A stretch of 64,000 bases of DNA from Syngnathus acus (lineage: Eukaryota > Chordata > Actinopteri > Syngnathiformes > Syngnathidae): NCBI RefSeq assembly GCF_901709675.1, contig NC_051098.1, positions 7,381,000 to 7,444,999 on the forward strand. The letters run 5' to 3'. A program made the position numbers and the translations under genes. Below are positions 1 through 11,288 of this stretch, piece after piece (the first letter of the stretch is position 1; each line of letters begins with the position of its first letter). The notes under the pieces were generated by a model, which ran no database searches, was not told the origin of the DNA, and saw only the letters and a program-made list of their open reading frames with translations.

Positions 1-2507
1 TAACAGTGCAAGCAACCAAATCGAGGCAAGAACACCAAAGGGGGCATTAAGCACAGCATCTGGCAATTAGATCTCCTAATTGGTGGGTTGCAAAACTACA
101 GTGGCACCTCTACAGTGTACATAATTTGCAATACTGGTTGACCGCTGGTTGTTTTCGCTTTGGAATTAATGGAAATGAAAGTAATCTGTTTCGAGGTCAG
201 ACTCACACCAGTGTTAGTTAACCGCTGCTAATACTAAATGTTGAATAGCAAAAATGCAAGCATGTAGAAAACATGAAAAATAGCAACCATAGCTTAGAAT
301 CAAACTCCAAACTGTTGTGCCATGGAGCAGACATTCTAACGGTATGTTTCAGTGTGCTATTTTAGTCCCACAATACTCTAATTACTTACGTTAAAAAGCA
401 CCATGACAGCAGCAGTCGAGATGAAGGTGACAGAGGGAAAAATCCACTCAATGATGGATGATTATATCAACAATGGTGCAAGAGCGCATAGACCTTTTGA
501 ATTCATTAAACACTTCCCTTACTTAGGATAAGCCGTTTGCTTGCCAGAGTCATTATACTTGCAGATCACTGGCATAGTGCATGGAGAAACACATTTTACA
601 TATCTGGCCGCTGTGGCGGAATATCCTCTGTCACTTGCTGTTTGTGATAAATACTTAGAGTGTTTGCTGTTTTTTTTTTTTCCCCCTGCAAAAAAGTCTG
701 AACATGATAAACACGAGAGTTGTGCTTGAAGGGGTCATTGTTTTCGAGGCCCAACCTGAGTGATCGTCTTTGGAGTCAAAGTGGCTTTTCTGTGTGATTC
801 GGCAAACAAATTACTCAAAATGTGACAGCGACGAAAGAGAAAAAGATGAGAGTTCCTACCAGGGCAAAGAATGGAAGTGCTCAGACAAATGGGCTTGGAT
901 ACGCTACTTGGAGCAGAGAGCATCATTCAAGCACAACGGATGAGATCCGGAAAGCAGTCGAAAACAAATACAGCCAACAATATGGTTACGATTTTCCTGT
1001 TTGCCTCCAAATTGTTTATGTTGGTTTGAATAAAGGTGCTGATGGGGGACTTTTCTCTCCGTGTATATGCAGGTATATGTATATTTTATCAATCATTTCT
1101 GTCAACCGTTGGATTATAATAGATGAAATCATGGAATCACACCCATGTGCCCATGTCAGAATTCAGTCAATTCAAGCAGCTAATTGGATTCAGTCAATTC
1201 AAGTAGCTAATTGGATAACTAAAAGGCCAAGAGAAGAAGCAGAATATTGAAGAGTGGCCGTGTCTAACTTTGAAATGGAAAAGGGTTCAAGTCATCTTGA
1301 CGCACACACCAGTAAGGCTGCTTTAAAAGTGATTATTCCCATATCATTTCTCCCTGTGCTAAGATGTGGTCAGTCACCAGAACCACGCTAATGGCCGAGT
1401 TAAACTCCAGAAAAAAATATGAGAAGTGTCTCAGCATTCCAAATATATGCACACTGGAGATTGTAACATGGAACCTCGAAAGTAATTAAAGTTTCCCCGA
1501 ATGACGTGTGGTGCCATGAAATCATCCAAGTGAGACATTTTTTCTTCATTAAGCCGTGAGGGAGGGGATCCGCTATGAGGCTCATCTAACACTTTGTGTC
1601 GCATTTTATTGGACCGACGCCAGACACAATAGCTTTATCTAGGATTTTCTTTACCATCTGAGGAGCAAGTGAGTAGAAGAGACATTGCAAAGTAAACCAA
1701 ATCTCCTTAAAAAATCAAGGCTGCTTGACTTTCTTGTGGCTCAGATGCTGGCTAAAGGGGGCTGATGTTTAAAAATAACACCTTGCCAGCCATGACCCAT
1801 ATTTTACTCAGAAATAACTCCCTATAAGACCTGAAATTGAGAACATAGGAGTTAGAAATCAAATCCGCTTTGCGTTTCAGTCACAGTCTTGAACGCCAGC
1901 AGCATTATACTCCTAGGAAGAAGAAAGATCATTTTTATTAGATATTTTTAATTAGACCATTGTGCCTACTGATTTATGGGGTGATTATAAAAACGCCCTC
2001 ATCACATTGTACATCTGAAGTGTCTGTTTCCTTTTACTATTGATTTTTAAAAGTTCATAGTGCAACCTTTCTACCTGTAAGGATTTACCTATTCCGCAGT
2101 TTATATGACACACTCCGTATTACGAAGAACTTTTCTTTATTATGACCTGGAAGTGGCTTACAGCCATCACCAATCGGTGTTCATGAGGGAATAATAAATA
2201 CTTCATGGCGAAAAAGAGTCGGAAGGGTGACAGGTTGGAAAGAATACTGCATACGCTAATAAATGCATACCTTGTTCCATTTCCCAGCTGAAGGCCTTGC
2301 TATCAAATGTATCCATGTACTGTATGTAGGAGGATTCAACAGTCTGCTACTTGGTTGTGAATGTTCTCATCTCTATGGATTTTTTTTAATGATGGGTAGG
2401 GAATTTTCCAATAATATATCCAACCATCAGTTTTCGATATTGTCCTCATTAAGACCACTGTGCTACCTTTCTTCCAAGCATATCAATTCATTACAATTGA
2501 ATAAAGT
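1..2507. other. non-coding desert
   Basis: No supported gene. A 27-nt tandem duplication lies at 1161-1214. The rest is AT-rich with no recognised repeat. Confidence 0.6.
1161..1214 (+). repeat. 27-nt tandem duplication
   Basis: Two adjacent units beginning ATTCAGTCAATTCAAG and ending GCTAATTGG, differing at one base (C at 1177, T at 1204). Each carries TAATTGG, a homeodomain-type core. Confidence 0.9.
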
Positions 2508-2812
2508 TACCGGATTTTCCGCACTATAAGGCGCACCTAAAAACCTCCAATTTTCTCAAAAGCCGACAGTGCGCCTTATAATCAGATGCGCCTTATATAC
2601 CAATATTGAGTCACTACAGCACTTGTCCAAAGTCCAGCCCGCGGGCCAAATGTATATATCTTATATATGGACAATGTTTTAAAATGGGCCATTAATTGAA
2701 GGTACGCCTTATAATCAGGTGCGCCTTATATATGGACAAAGTTTTAAAATGGGCCATTCATTGGAGATGCGCCTTATAATCCGGTGCGCCTTATAGTGCG
2801 GAAAATACGGTA
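2508..2812. mobile_element. TA-flanked MITE-like element, copy 1
   Basis: About 305 nt with terminal inverted repeats (left TACCGGATTTTCCGCACTAT, right mirrored as ATAGTGCGGAAAATACGGTA) and TA at both ends. The inside repeats GCGCCTTATA-type motifs and a block ending TTTTAAAATGGGCCATT twice. TA ends suggest a Tc1/mariner-related transposase in trans; it has no coding capacity. A close copy is at 10978-11288. Confidence 0.8.
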
Positions 2813-4255
2813 CTAGTATCTCAATTAAATCATTGCTTTATGTAACATTTTGTGGGCAGGGATTTACAAGACATGGGAAAAAATAGTCAAATACGTATTC
2901 TATTTTCACCTTGTTGCTTTTAAATTCTGTAGAACAAACTGCTTTCAATGAAAAATTTAATTTGGACACTGTTGATTCAAAAAGTGTTTGCCCATCTTTA
3001 GGGAGAGTACCTTACACCTGTTCTGTATCGGACATAAGAGAAAACACAGCTGCTACATCACAGGATTACAGTATGTGATGCATGTCTTCTGCGAATATGT
3101 CGGAAGTGATAGCGTGTTCATTGAACTGTTATGTAAATGAGTCCTTGTGGGTTGTTGCACGTCACATCTAACATTGAAATAGTGACAAATATAATCCTGT
3201 TGCTAGAATAACAACATAATAATCCAGCGGATGACAAATGAAAAAGACGTCCGGCGCATTCAGTATTTTACATGCAGGTGAATGCAGACGAAGTGGCAGT
3301 TCTTACAATTAGACATCCCAGTAAAAAAGAAAGGAAAAAAACACACCAATAAAGACACAAAACCCCTGCAGACACAATATGCACAGCCTGTCATGAGACT
3401 ACCACTGAATGCACTGCTTTCAGATACCTGAACAAATTGCTGTGAAGCAGCGAGCTGGCGTTTGAGCCATATCTTCACTCTGCAGTACCCTCGACTACAC
3501 GCCGAGCCAACTTTGAGATTTCTGTAAGCGGGTCACTTGCTAATGAGAGCTGCCGGCACCGGACACTTATAATAAACACCTTGTGGCGTATTGGAGATCA
3601 AAAGGTAAACAAAACAGAAGAGTTTGACACACTCAAATGAAAAAATAATCTGCCATCTTATTAGGTACCCCAGCACAATCCAATAAATTTCTATACATGC
3701 TCTCCCCTTAAACAAAGATGTTCCATTGCAAGACAAGGCCTACAACTTTCACTTTTTGTTGAGTTAAAACCTTGTCATTTCAATTTTTAATAACGATATT
3801 CATGTATTGCCACCATTGCTTCCTATGTAACATTGGTACTTGTGTTGACATCATGCTGTACATGAGTCCAATGGGGGTAAAATCTGCTCCTACACAATGT
3901 AGTCCCCATCCACTCACCACCAGCTTTGAACAGGCTGCTTATTGCATATTAATGTTCTTTGATATGCAAGTATTCCACACAACACTATACATGCCAAGTC
4001 AGAAGAAGGTCACATTCATTTTTATGCATTCAAACATGTCGGCAAACCATGATGGCATACCATACAGGAAGCATTCATGAAAACTGAATAAAAAGTAAAT
4101 CAAGTGGAAGAAATGTCTATTTCCCCAACATTGCATTAAAGAAAAAACATTTGTTCTACTACTCCTACTGTTACAATAACAAGTTTTTGAAGCCACCCCA
4201 CTCCCATCAGTTTGACAGAAGTTGGGATAACGAAGCAATAGACCATCAGCCATCA
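2813..4255. other. non-coding, nothing recognised
   Basis: Unique-looking AT-rich sequence. Open frames here are short and without domain signs. Confidence 0.55.
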
Positions 4256-4395
4256 AAATCCTCTGGCTCCATGGTTGTGGCGTCCTTGAGCAAGACACCG
4301 ATACCCCCAACTGCACCCCCGGCACCTCAGCAGCCCCGTGTGTGTGCCACTGACAGTGTGATTTGCTGTGTCCACAACTGTGACAGGGGGAAATG
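4256..4395 (+). mobile_element. SINE-like repeat fragment
   Basis: The segment GTCCTTGAGCAAGACACCGA followed by CCCCCAACTGCACCCC and a GTGTGTGTGCCACTG stretch is a widely dispersed fish SINE/LINE-tail sequence, recalled from general knowledge. It explains the proline-rich 99-codon open frame across it, which is therefore not a gene. Confidence 0.5.
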
Positions 4396-5261
4396 CTGTC
4401 ATGATTGCAAAACCACATACATGGAAGCAGATCTAGAAAGGCAGGGATGAAGAATGTACTGAACAATGTTTATTAACAAAAACAATAGCAGTTGTAGTGG
4501 AAGAAACTCAAACAGAATTATGTAATGCATTCTCAGTTACGTATTTTTCGATCAACAACAGAACAGAAATGTCCAACATGGCGTCCCCTCGGGTTGATGA
4601 ATTATTATGTTTAACTCTTATTCCAGAAAATGTAATGTTAAGCAGAATATCAGGTTTTTACTGTGACTTACACATACAGTACTAAGAAGAAATTCCTTAG
4701 CTTTAACCTGCCTATCCCTCAATGGTGTCAACCCCTCTCAGTGCTCGATTTACACTCCACTGAGCCGATGTCATCACTCTTGCATATCTTGCCAGGTAGA
4801 ATTGGCCTCTTTTTCTCCTTCCTGTTGTTTAACCGCTAAAAATACAACTTCCTTTTGTGGAACTGCCACAAGGCTCCAGTCTGGTCCTCCACAGGACTTA
4901 GAACCTCACTTCCTGACAAACACAATCCACTTGCAGGAGTTGTTCATGTCAGACACACTGCTGTTTTGGAGAGTATACCCGTAGAGAAAAACACAAGTTT
5001 GCGTGACAAAAACATCTTTTTTCTTGGGATGTGCGGGGTTAAACCACTTCCAACACTAAACAGCGAATATTTGAACTTGACAAATACGTAGTATTTAAAG
5101 CTCGGGCTAATCAGTACTATGCACACTTTACATACTGATAAACAACTCTTTTTATTGAGGTAGTACTGCATAGTAAGCACCAATAATGACTCAAAATACA
5201 ATATGGGTTATAGACGATGCACTTATTAATAGAGAGACTCTCTTTCAATCAACCCACTCTA

Positions 5262-5825
5262 ATGGAAATCAGTCCCATGAATATTAGATCACTACCCTCA
5301 AAAGCTTTGTTAGTTAATGACCTTATCAGAGAATAATCTTAATATGATTGGTCGTTGTGAGAATTGGTTGAAACCAAATGAGTTTTGCCGCTAAATGAAG
5401 CGTTTTCTCTAAACTTCACAGCTCACATGTTGCGTATCCTCTTAGTATTGCTCTCATTTCCAAAATGGCTCTTAAAGTCAGCCCTATCTCTATCTCACAA
5501 TGGCTTGAAAACATTTGAGGTTCTCATTATGTGATCCAGAGCATTGTGCGGTTTTATCTTGCAGTCATCTCCCATCTCCCTGGTCCTTGCTCTGGCTTTT
5601 TAGATGAATTCACTGAATTTGTGGCTGACTTGGTGACTCGCACAGATAATATATTAATCATGGGTGTCTTCAACATTGACTGTCAGAATCTCTTAGTGTG
5701 GCGCTTTTGACAATAATTGATGTGCTTGCAGTTTCACGCCGTTAATAGATGAACCGAACTAAGGAAACGGTTATTTAGATTTAAGGGGCTTGCCTTGTGC
5801 CTCTCATGTGATTGTCATTGATTAT
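5262..5825 (+). pseudogene. LINE endonuclease-domain remnant
   Basis: Broken translations across frames give MNIRSLPSKALLVNDLI, MIG(L)CENWLKPNEF, PPGPCSGFLDEFTEFVADL and ILIMGVFNIDCQN, matching in order the N-terminal apurinic-like endonuclease of L2/CR1-type LINE ORF2. Stops and frame shifts make it dead. The matching reverse transcriptase part is not adjacent. Confidence 0.65.
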
Positions 5826-7429
5826 ATATGAATGAGTAGACTGAACAAGACAAGTTTGAACAGATCTTTCCTGTTTGGTCGCTTGGCCTACAGCGAGAAC
5901 TTAAGAGTATAAAACAATGCTGTGTTTGGGACTTTTTCAATAATAGATTGCCAGACTGCTTCTTCCCGCAGAGCAGAGTTGTCATATAGCGGTAAAGCCC
6001 ACTCAAAGTGCTGAATGATGCAGTAGTGTGGCTGGATTAGTCATTTAAATTTCAGAAAAGGTCATAATGCTTAGTCAGTGGAACTATGACTTTAGGATGA
6101 AAATTTGATTAAGTGTGCCCTCTCCATGTTGGCACGCTGCTTAGTTTCAATGAATGCCCTTAAACATTTTTGTCCTATCAGCATCTTCCCAATGCAGAAT
6201 TATAAGAATCCCCGTAAACACATTATGATTTACAATGGGAAGGAATACAATTTTATCAGAAAAGATAAGTATCACTCATTTATATCATACAAAGCCATTT
6301 TAATCTGCATCGGCAGTACTCTTTTGAGTACTATTCTTGAACTATAGATTAGAATATTGAATTCTGGGAAAGAAATGGGTGAACAATAGCACCTGATTTC
6401 TTGAAGTGCTTAAAAAGCACTCATTTCTGCCTCGTCAGAGTAACCATCAATGAAGGTGGTCACATACCTTGATTAGTGGTAAAAAAACAAAACAAATGAT
6501 TGTTTCTTCACAGATGGCACTGCAAGCACAGATGCTTACTCCTAAGCAGGCAGCTGATGTCCTCAGGCACTAGAAAACATTTGAAGCATGCAAAGTGAGT
6601 AAAACAAACTGTAAATACACTATTCTTGCATTCAAATAGTAACTTAAATAACCTAGCCAATTATCGGGGGCGAGATGCCGACCAATTACAATTGAGTGTG
6701 TCTACCATCATAAAAGAAACAAAAACTTTCGGAGGCATTTTAAGTTCACAAAAAGGACATGGACAAGGACAAAGTCTGGTCACCCAGATTTATCACTCTC
6801 AACCAGCAGGGAGAGTATATTAGAGGGTTAGTTGTTCTTGGCTGGTGGTGGTATGCTTATGCAAGTCCATAAAGAGCACACAGTACGGCCTATTTGCATT
6901 GTACCTCCGCAGTCTCATGGCTCTTGGTTATAAATGAAATGTCAGTCAAAATGACATTGCCCTTCACTATATCAGAGTACAATTGATTGGACTACAGCGC
7001 CAGTATTGACTTTGGCTACTTGATCTTAAAGGGCTGCGATATCAAGTGGACGAAACCACAATAGCACACGTACGCCCTATGTTGTTTACTTTCTCTATCA
7101 CTCTGCACCAATTACTTACTCTTCTGGGCCCATAAACGTAAGGGGGCTCTGAATGACTGGGCAACGGCCAAATCTAATCCTGTCAGCGTTACAAGAGCAG
7201 TAAATTGTAGAACCGCTAGGCGAAAATCTTGACTGCAGTGCTTTCTTTGAGCAGTTAAAACAATCGCATGGTATGACCATACAGCACTTTACAGTAATTC
7301 AGTGCTGAGATCAACAAATAACCAAAAGGTTGGCTTTCAACAAAATGTGATACGCAGCGATACGTCCATGACTGGAACCTGCTCTTAGTCAGTAAAAATA
7401 AACAATGGAAATAATGCGGTCACAACTAA
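5826..7429. other. mostly unrecognised non-coding
   Basis: A part around 6680-6800 translates to LSVSTIIKETKTFGG..., faintly like the helix-turn-helix of Tc1 transposase, which would fit the scrap at 7430-7500, but this is weak. Confidence 0.35.
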
Positions 7430-7500
7430 ACACTGACGCTCTTTTGACATCATGAAGCATAGTGGTGGCCGAATCATGCTTTTATTTTGGGTGAATCGTT
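7430..7500 (+). pseudogene. Tc1-like transposase scrap
   Basis: ATCATGAAGCATAGTGGTGG and the following bases translate to IMKHSGGRIMLL, close to the conserved Tc1-family block VKHGGGSIMLWG. No intact frame or inverted repeat ends are seen nearby. Identity rests on this short block. Confidence 0.4.
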
Positions 7501-7584
7501 AGCAATCTAAATAATTGCAAGTGTGTGTTGATTTCCATTTAAAAAGTTTAAATGTGAATAGTTAATTCCAAACACAGCCACATC

Positions 7585-7595
7585 TTGATTGTAAG
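7585..7595. repeat. target-site duplication, left copy
   Basis: TTGATTGTAAG, identical to 7874-7884 on the other side of the SINE. Confidence 0.85.
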
Positions 7596-7873
7596 ACTGT
7601 GGTGGTGGCTCCTTTCAGCTTTTTCACTGAAGGGGTCGCCACAGCGAAACACCCGTTTTTTGTCCAGATGATTCGCATGAGAAGTATTTGGCACAGTTTT
7701 TACGCCGGATGCCCTTCCTGACGCAACCCTCTGCATTTACCCGGGCTTGGGACCAGCACCAGGAAGGCACTGACATGTGCCCTCCTATGGCTACATAAGG
7801 TTCCCTGACTGGGAATCAAACGCAGGCCACGGGCGGCAAAAGCTCCGCATCCTCACCACTGGACCATCAGGGA
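7596..7873 (-). mobile_element. tRNA-Glu-derived SINE, copy 1
   Basis: On the minus strand the first 73 nt (7801-7873) follow tRNA-Glu from end to end: TCCCTGATGGTCCAGTGGTG, box A, and box B GATTCCCAGTCAGGGAA. About 200 nt of body follow, ending in GGGTCGCCACAGC-type sequence. It is flanked by a perfect 11-nt target duplication TTGATTGTAAG (7585-7595, 7874-7884), showing insertion by target-primed reverse transcription. The body resembles sequence seen in many percomorph fish SINEs. Confidence 0.88.
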
Positions 7874-8535
7874 TTGATTGTAAGGCAGTGTGCATGTCAT
7901 TTAAAAAGATTAAAATTCAAAATATCAATTGTGTTGATTATTGGCCCCAATAATGGGGAAAAAAAGTTTTCCTTAAAAAAAAAACGAGATTTAGATTCAC
8001 TGTACTTTCTACTAAAAATCTTAAAATTGAGCCTACTATTGAAAAAATACAAAACGGTCACATGATTGCGTGAAGGGAACAATGAATCACAGCAGGTTAT
8101 CACTGCTCTCTATTACCCAAGGTGTCAAATAAAAAAAGTCAATCTTGCAGGTGTATTTATTATAATTAGTCCTCTCAAAGCAACTGTAGGAAGGATCTTG
8201 GTGCTCTTGCCGCTGGCTTGCAAGAGAGAACAGCTGGCGTCAAAGGTGGACAAAAAAAGGTCTTGAACAAATAAAAATCCCCCATCAACAGCATTTCAAG
8301 GACAAATACCACAGCAATATTGACCCGCAGGACTTTATGGTTCATTGAATACATTCTCACCATTCTGGCAGGATACTACAAATACCTGATAGATGAATCT
8401 CAATGGTTGTGACTGCCGCATTGGAGTTGTGTGCAAGGATGGTGTGTTTAACCTTATGACCACCAAGCTTAAACAAGAGAGTCTCATTTGGCTGCTTATC
8501 AGAATGGATGTGGTTTGTCCGATACAGTCCCAATG

Positions 8536-8649
8536 CATGGACTCGGTAATTACAAATAAGGAAAGTAAATGAGGCAAACTCCACATAAGAAGGATCCTGG
8601 ATTTGAATCCCTTACCTCAGAATTATGAAGCAGATGTACTAATCACTTA
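8536..8649 (-). mobile_element. degraded fragment of the 27.3-kb SINE family
   Basis: GCAAACTCCACATAAGAAGG, then GATTTGAATCCC (degraded box B) and GCAGATGTACTAATCACT (degraded box A) follow in the same order as in the full copy at 27288-27643. Only the tRNA-like head half remains. Confidence 0.6.
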
Positions 8650-10977
8650 ATTTATGTATGATCAGGTCCAAACTCTTTAGGCTATTGATTATTGATTGTA
8701 GTACGTAATTTTGATCTCACAATATCACATACAGACCCTTTTCACCCAACTGCTCAGTACATCCACATCGATTGACAACTACCTACGGCCAATAGAGAAT
8801 TAGTCTCTGGCTTTGCCTTTGACGAGAGAATCATTTGCAAACGCAATTGAGTGAAACAAAAGGTTAATTGGTGTGCGTGAAGCAGGCAACATAAATAGTT
8901 TGCAAAAGAGCCAGGCGGAAATGGATTCTCATGTGAGAGAAGGTTAACTAAATTTTCTCTCGTCATCTAATGTATGTTCTGATCTCACCAGAGCTAATCT
9001 GTATCAATACATCGGCTAGCCAGATGGCAGAGTCACCGTAGGAGTATGATGAACTGGCAAGCAGAAGAGCTTCTAGGCAGATGGGGAAAAAGAAACATAA
9101 GGAATACCGCATCATTTAGTGAAGTCGAAAAAGCTCACCTAATGAAATTCTATTGCAAATAATTTGAACAAACAAGTTAGCTGCCTGAAAATGAAGAAAT
9201 ACACAACTGCAACAGGACAGCCACCATGGCACCATGGTTAAATCAGAGCCAAAATGGACACTATTATCAATGTCAGTGGTAGGCAGTCAAGACTAGAAAG
9301 ACAAAAACAAAACACACCATTACATTCACAACCTAACTTTTAGTATATCTTTTAGTATTTTGTAAATATATATCAATTCGTGCCACGCAGCAACGGGCAG
9401 GCCAGGCGGGAGGGACGAGGTGTCACCTACATAGGACCTTCGATGTGTTGATGCACATCCTGCTCATTCAGCTGTTCATCCCGCTATTGTCTAAAAATAC
9501 TTGACGATTTCCAGCGAGTAAAGCAAAATTAAAACCAAAAACACAGACGGGGTAATCCCTGGACATCTGTTGCTGAGGCATCCTCAGATGCACCTGTGGA
9601 GAAGAAAGTCTGGTCATTTATTTTGGTCACTGACATGCTGACAGGAAAAATTCCCAAAGAACAACTAAAGCTTTACATAGATAACTAGAAATGCGTGATT
9701 ATAAAGAACCATCATGTACTGATGATGATGTGGCTGCCCAAGTCAAAGGTCAAAACATACAAACTTAATCAACTAATGGTATGGCACAAATGTTAAAATA
9801 AGCGTACTGTGTTTGTTTACTTTGTTTTATATATTCAGGCTATGTAAATAGCTGACCGTGTTAGTAAAAAAATAACAAAGTTATTTTGTAAAGGCAGAAT
9901 TTTTGCCGGGTCCATTGATTGTGTAATTGTAACAAATTGGTGCGTCCTCGTGTATTTCGGAAAGAAAATTGACGATATACACCATATTAAGGCTGCCTCA
10001 CAATATCTTTTTTTGCCTCACTTCCACTGTACACTGGTAGACATGCACTGAAATATTTTATAAATCCTATCATACACATCTGTTTTTTCTCCTAGTTTGA
10101 CATGCTTTTTCCTCCACAGGACAAGTGTTATGTTTGATGGAAACCAAATTTTCAGGTCCAGACCACACTGTATATGTTATCGAGGCTGCAGGAACTCTTC
10201 TCTTTGCATGATACTGTTCTGCTTTGTGTTAAAATGAGGCTCAACTCTGATTATGGCAGATAAATGTCAATGTCCGACAAGGAAGTTTGTCTTTGGCTTC
10301 AGGCCACTGCATCCGTCAGTCTCAGAGGTGTACTGAGAGGTGAGTCTCATGGAATACAAAAGTGGAATTTGTATGAAAATACTTATAGAGGCATTATGTA
10401 CCATGACAAGAAACGACCCAATTTACAGAACAGAAAATGTTTTTTTCAATGACAACACAAGGCATTTAAACATTTCCTTTGTATTTTCAGACTTTATTTC
10501 ACAATGCTAATGACTTTCTTTGATTATACTGACGGTTATGAGCAACAAACGAGTTAACACCATGCATTCAGTCAATTCGACCTTTCCAGGGGTTGATGTC
10601 AGTAATTAGTCCTTTCATAAGATAACAAGCAATGCGTAGCAAATCACATTTGTACAATAATAATCATTGCAACCTTAGCATTAACCCCATCAGCATTATC
10701 CTAACACTGTCGACATTATGTATTTTCCTTTTCTTCTAGTTATCTTCATTACTGAAAGCTTCCCAGACAAGTTCCACATTTGCAATGGAGTCAAGCCAAT
10801 ATTTTGTTTGCTTGTATACACTGGAGAATTGTGTTGTTTTCACAGTCTTCTGTCAATATGAGAATACCCGATAATATTTGTATATCTAAGAAAGATAACA
10901 CCATGGCAGTTAATGAGTTACAAATTTCACAGACACAGTACTTTGACAAATCCCCCTTGATTCATTTGCCCATTAAC
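8650..10977. other. non-coding, nothing recognised
   Basis: AT-rich, without any supported gene or repeat. Confidence 0.55.
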
Positions 10978-11288
10978 TACCGTATTCTCCGCACTATAAG
11001 GCGCACTTACAAACCTCCAATTTTCTCAAAAGCCGACAGTGCGCCTTATAATCAGGTGCGCCTTATATATGGACCAATATTGAGCCACTACAGCAGGCGT
11101 GTCCAAAGTCCGGCCCGCGGGCCAAACGTATATATCTTATATATGGACAAAGTTTTAAAATGGGCCATTCATTGAACGTGCGCCTTATAGTATGGTGCGC
11201 CTTATATATGGACAAAGTTTTAAAATGGGCCATTCATTGAAGGTGCGCCTTATAATCCGGTGTGCCTTATAGTGCGGAAAATACGGTA
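10978..11288. mobile_element. TA-flanked MITE-like element, copy 2
   Basis: Ends TACCGTATTCTCCGCACTAT and its mirror ATAGTGCGGAAAATACGGTA. It is collinear with copy 1 at 2508-2812 over its full length. A block of about 64 nt with GGACAAAGTTTTAAAATGGG occurs twice in tandem near 11141-11270. At 11094-11128 it holds CAGGCGTGTCCAAAGTCCGG, which looks like a hAT end built into the family. Confidence 0.82.

Noticed and set aside
4151-4450. 99-codon proline-rich open frame on +
   Set aside because: Its conserved-looking part is a dispersed fish repeat fragment, and the rest has no recognisable domain.
7801-7873. tRNA-Glu gene on the minus strand
   Set aside because: It continues into a SINE body and is enclosed with that body by a target duplication; several stem positions are mutated. 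It is a SINE head, not a tRNA gene.
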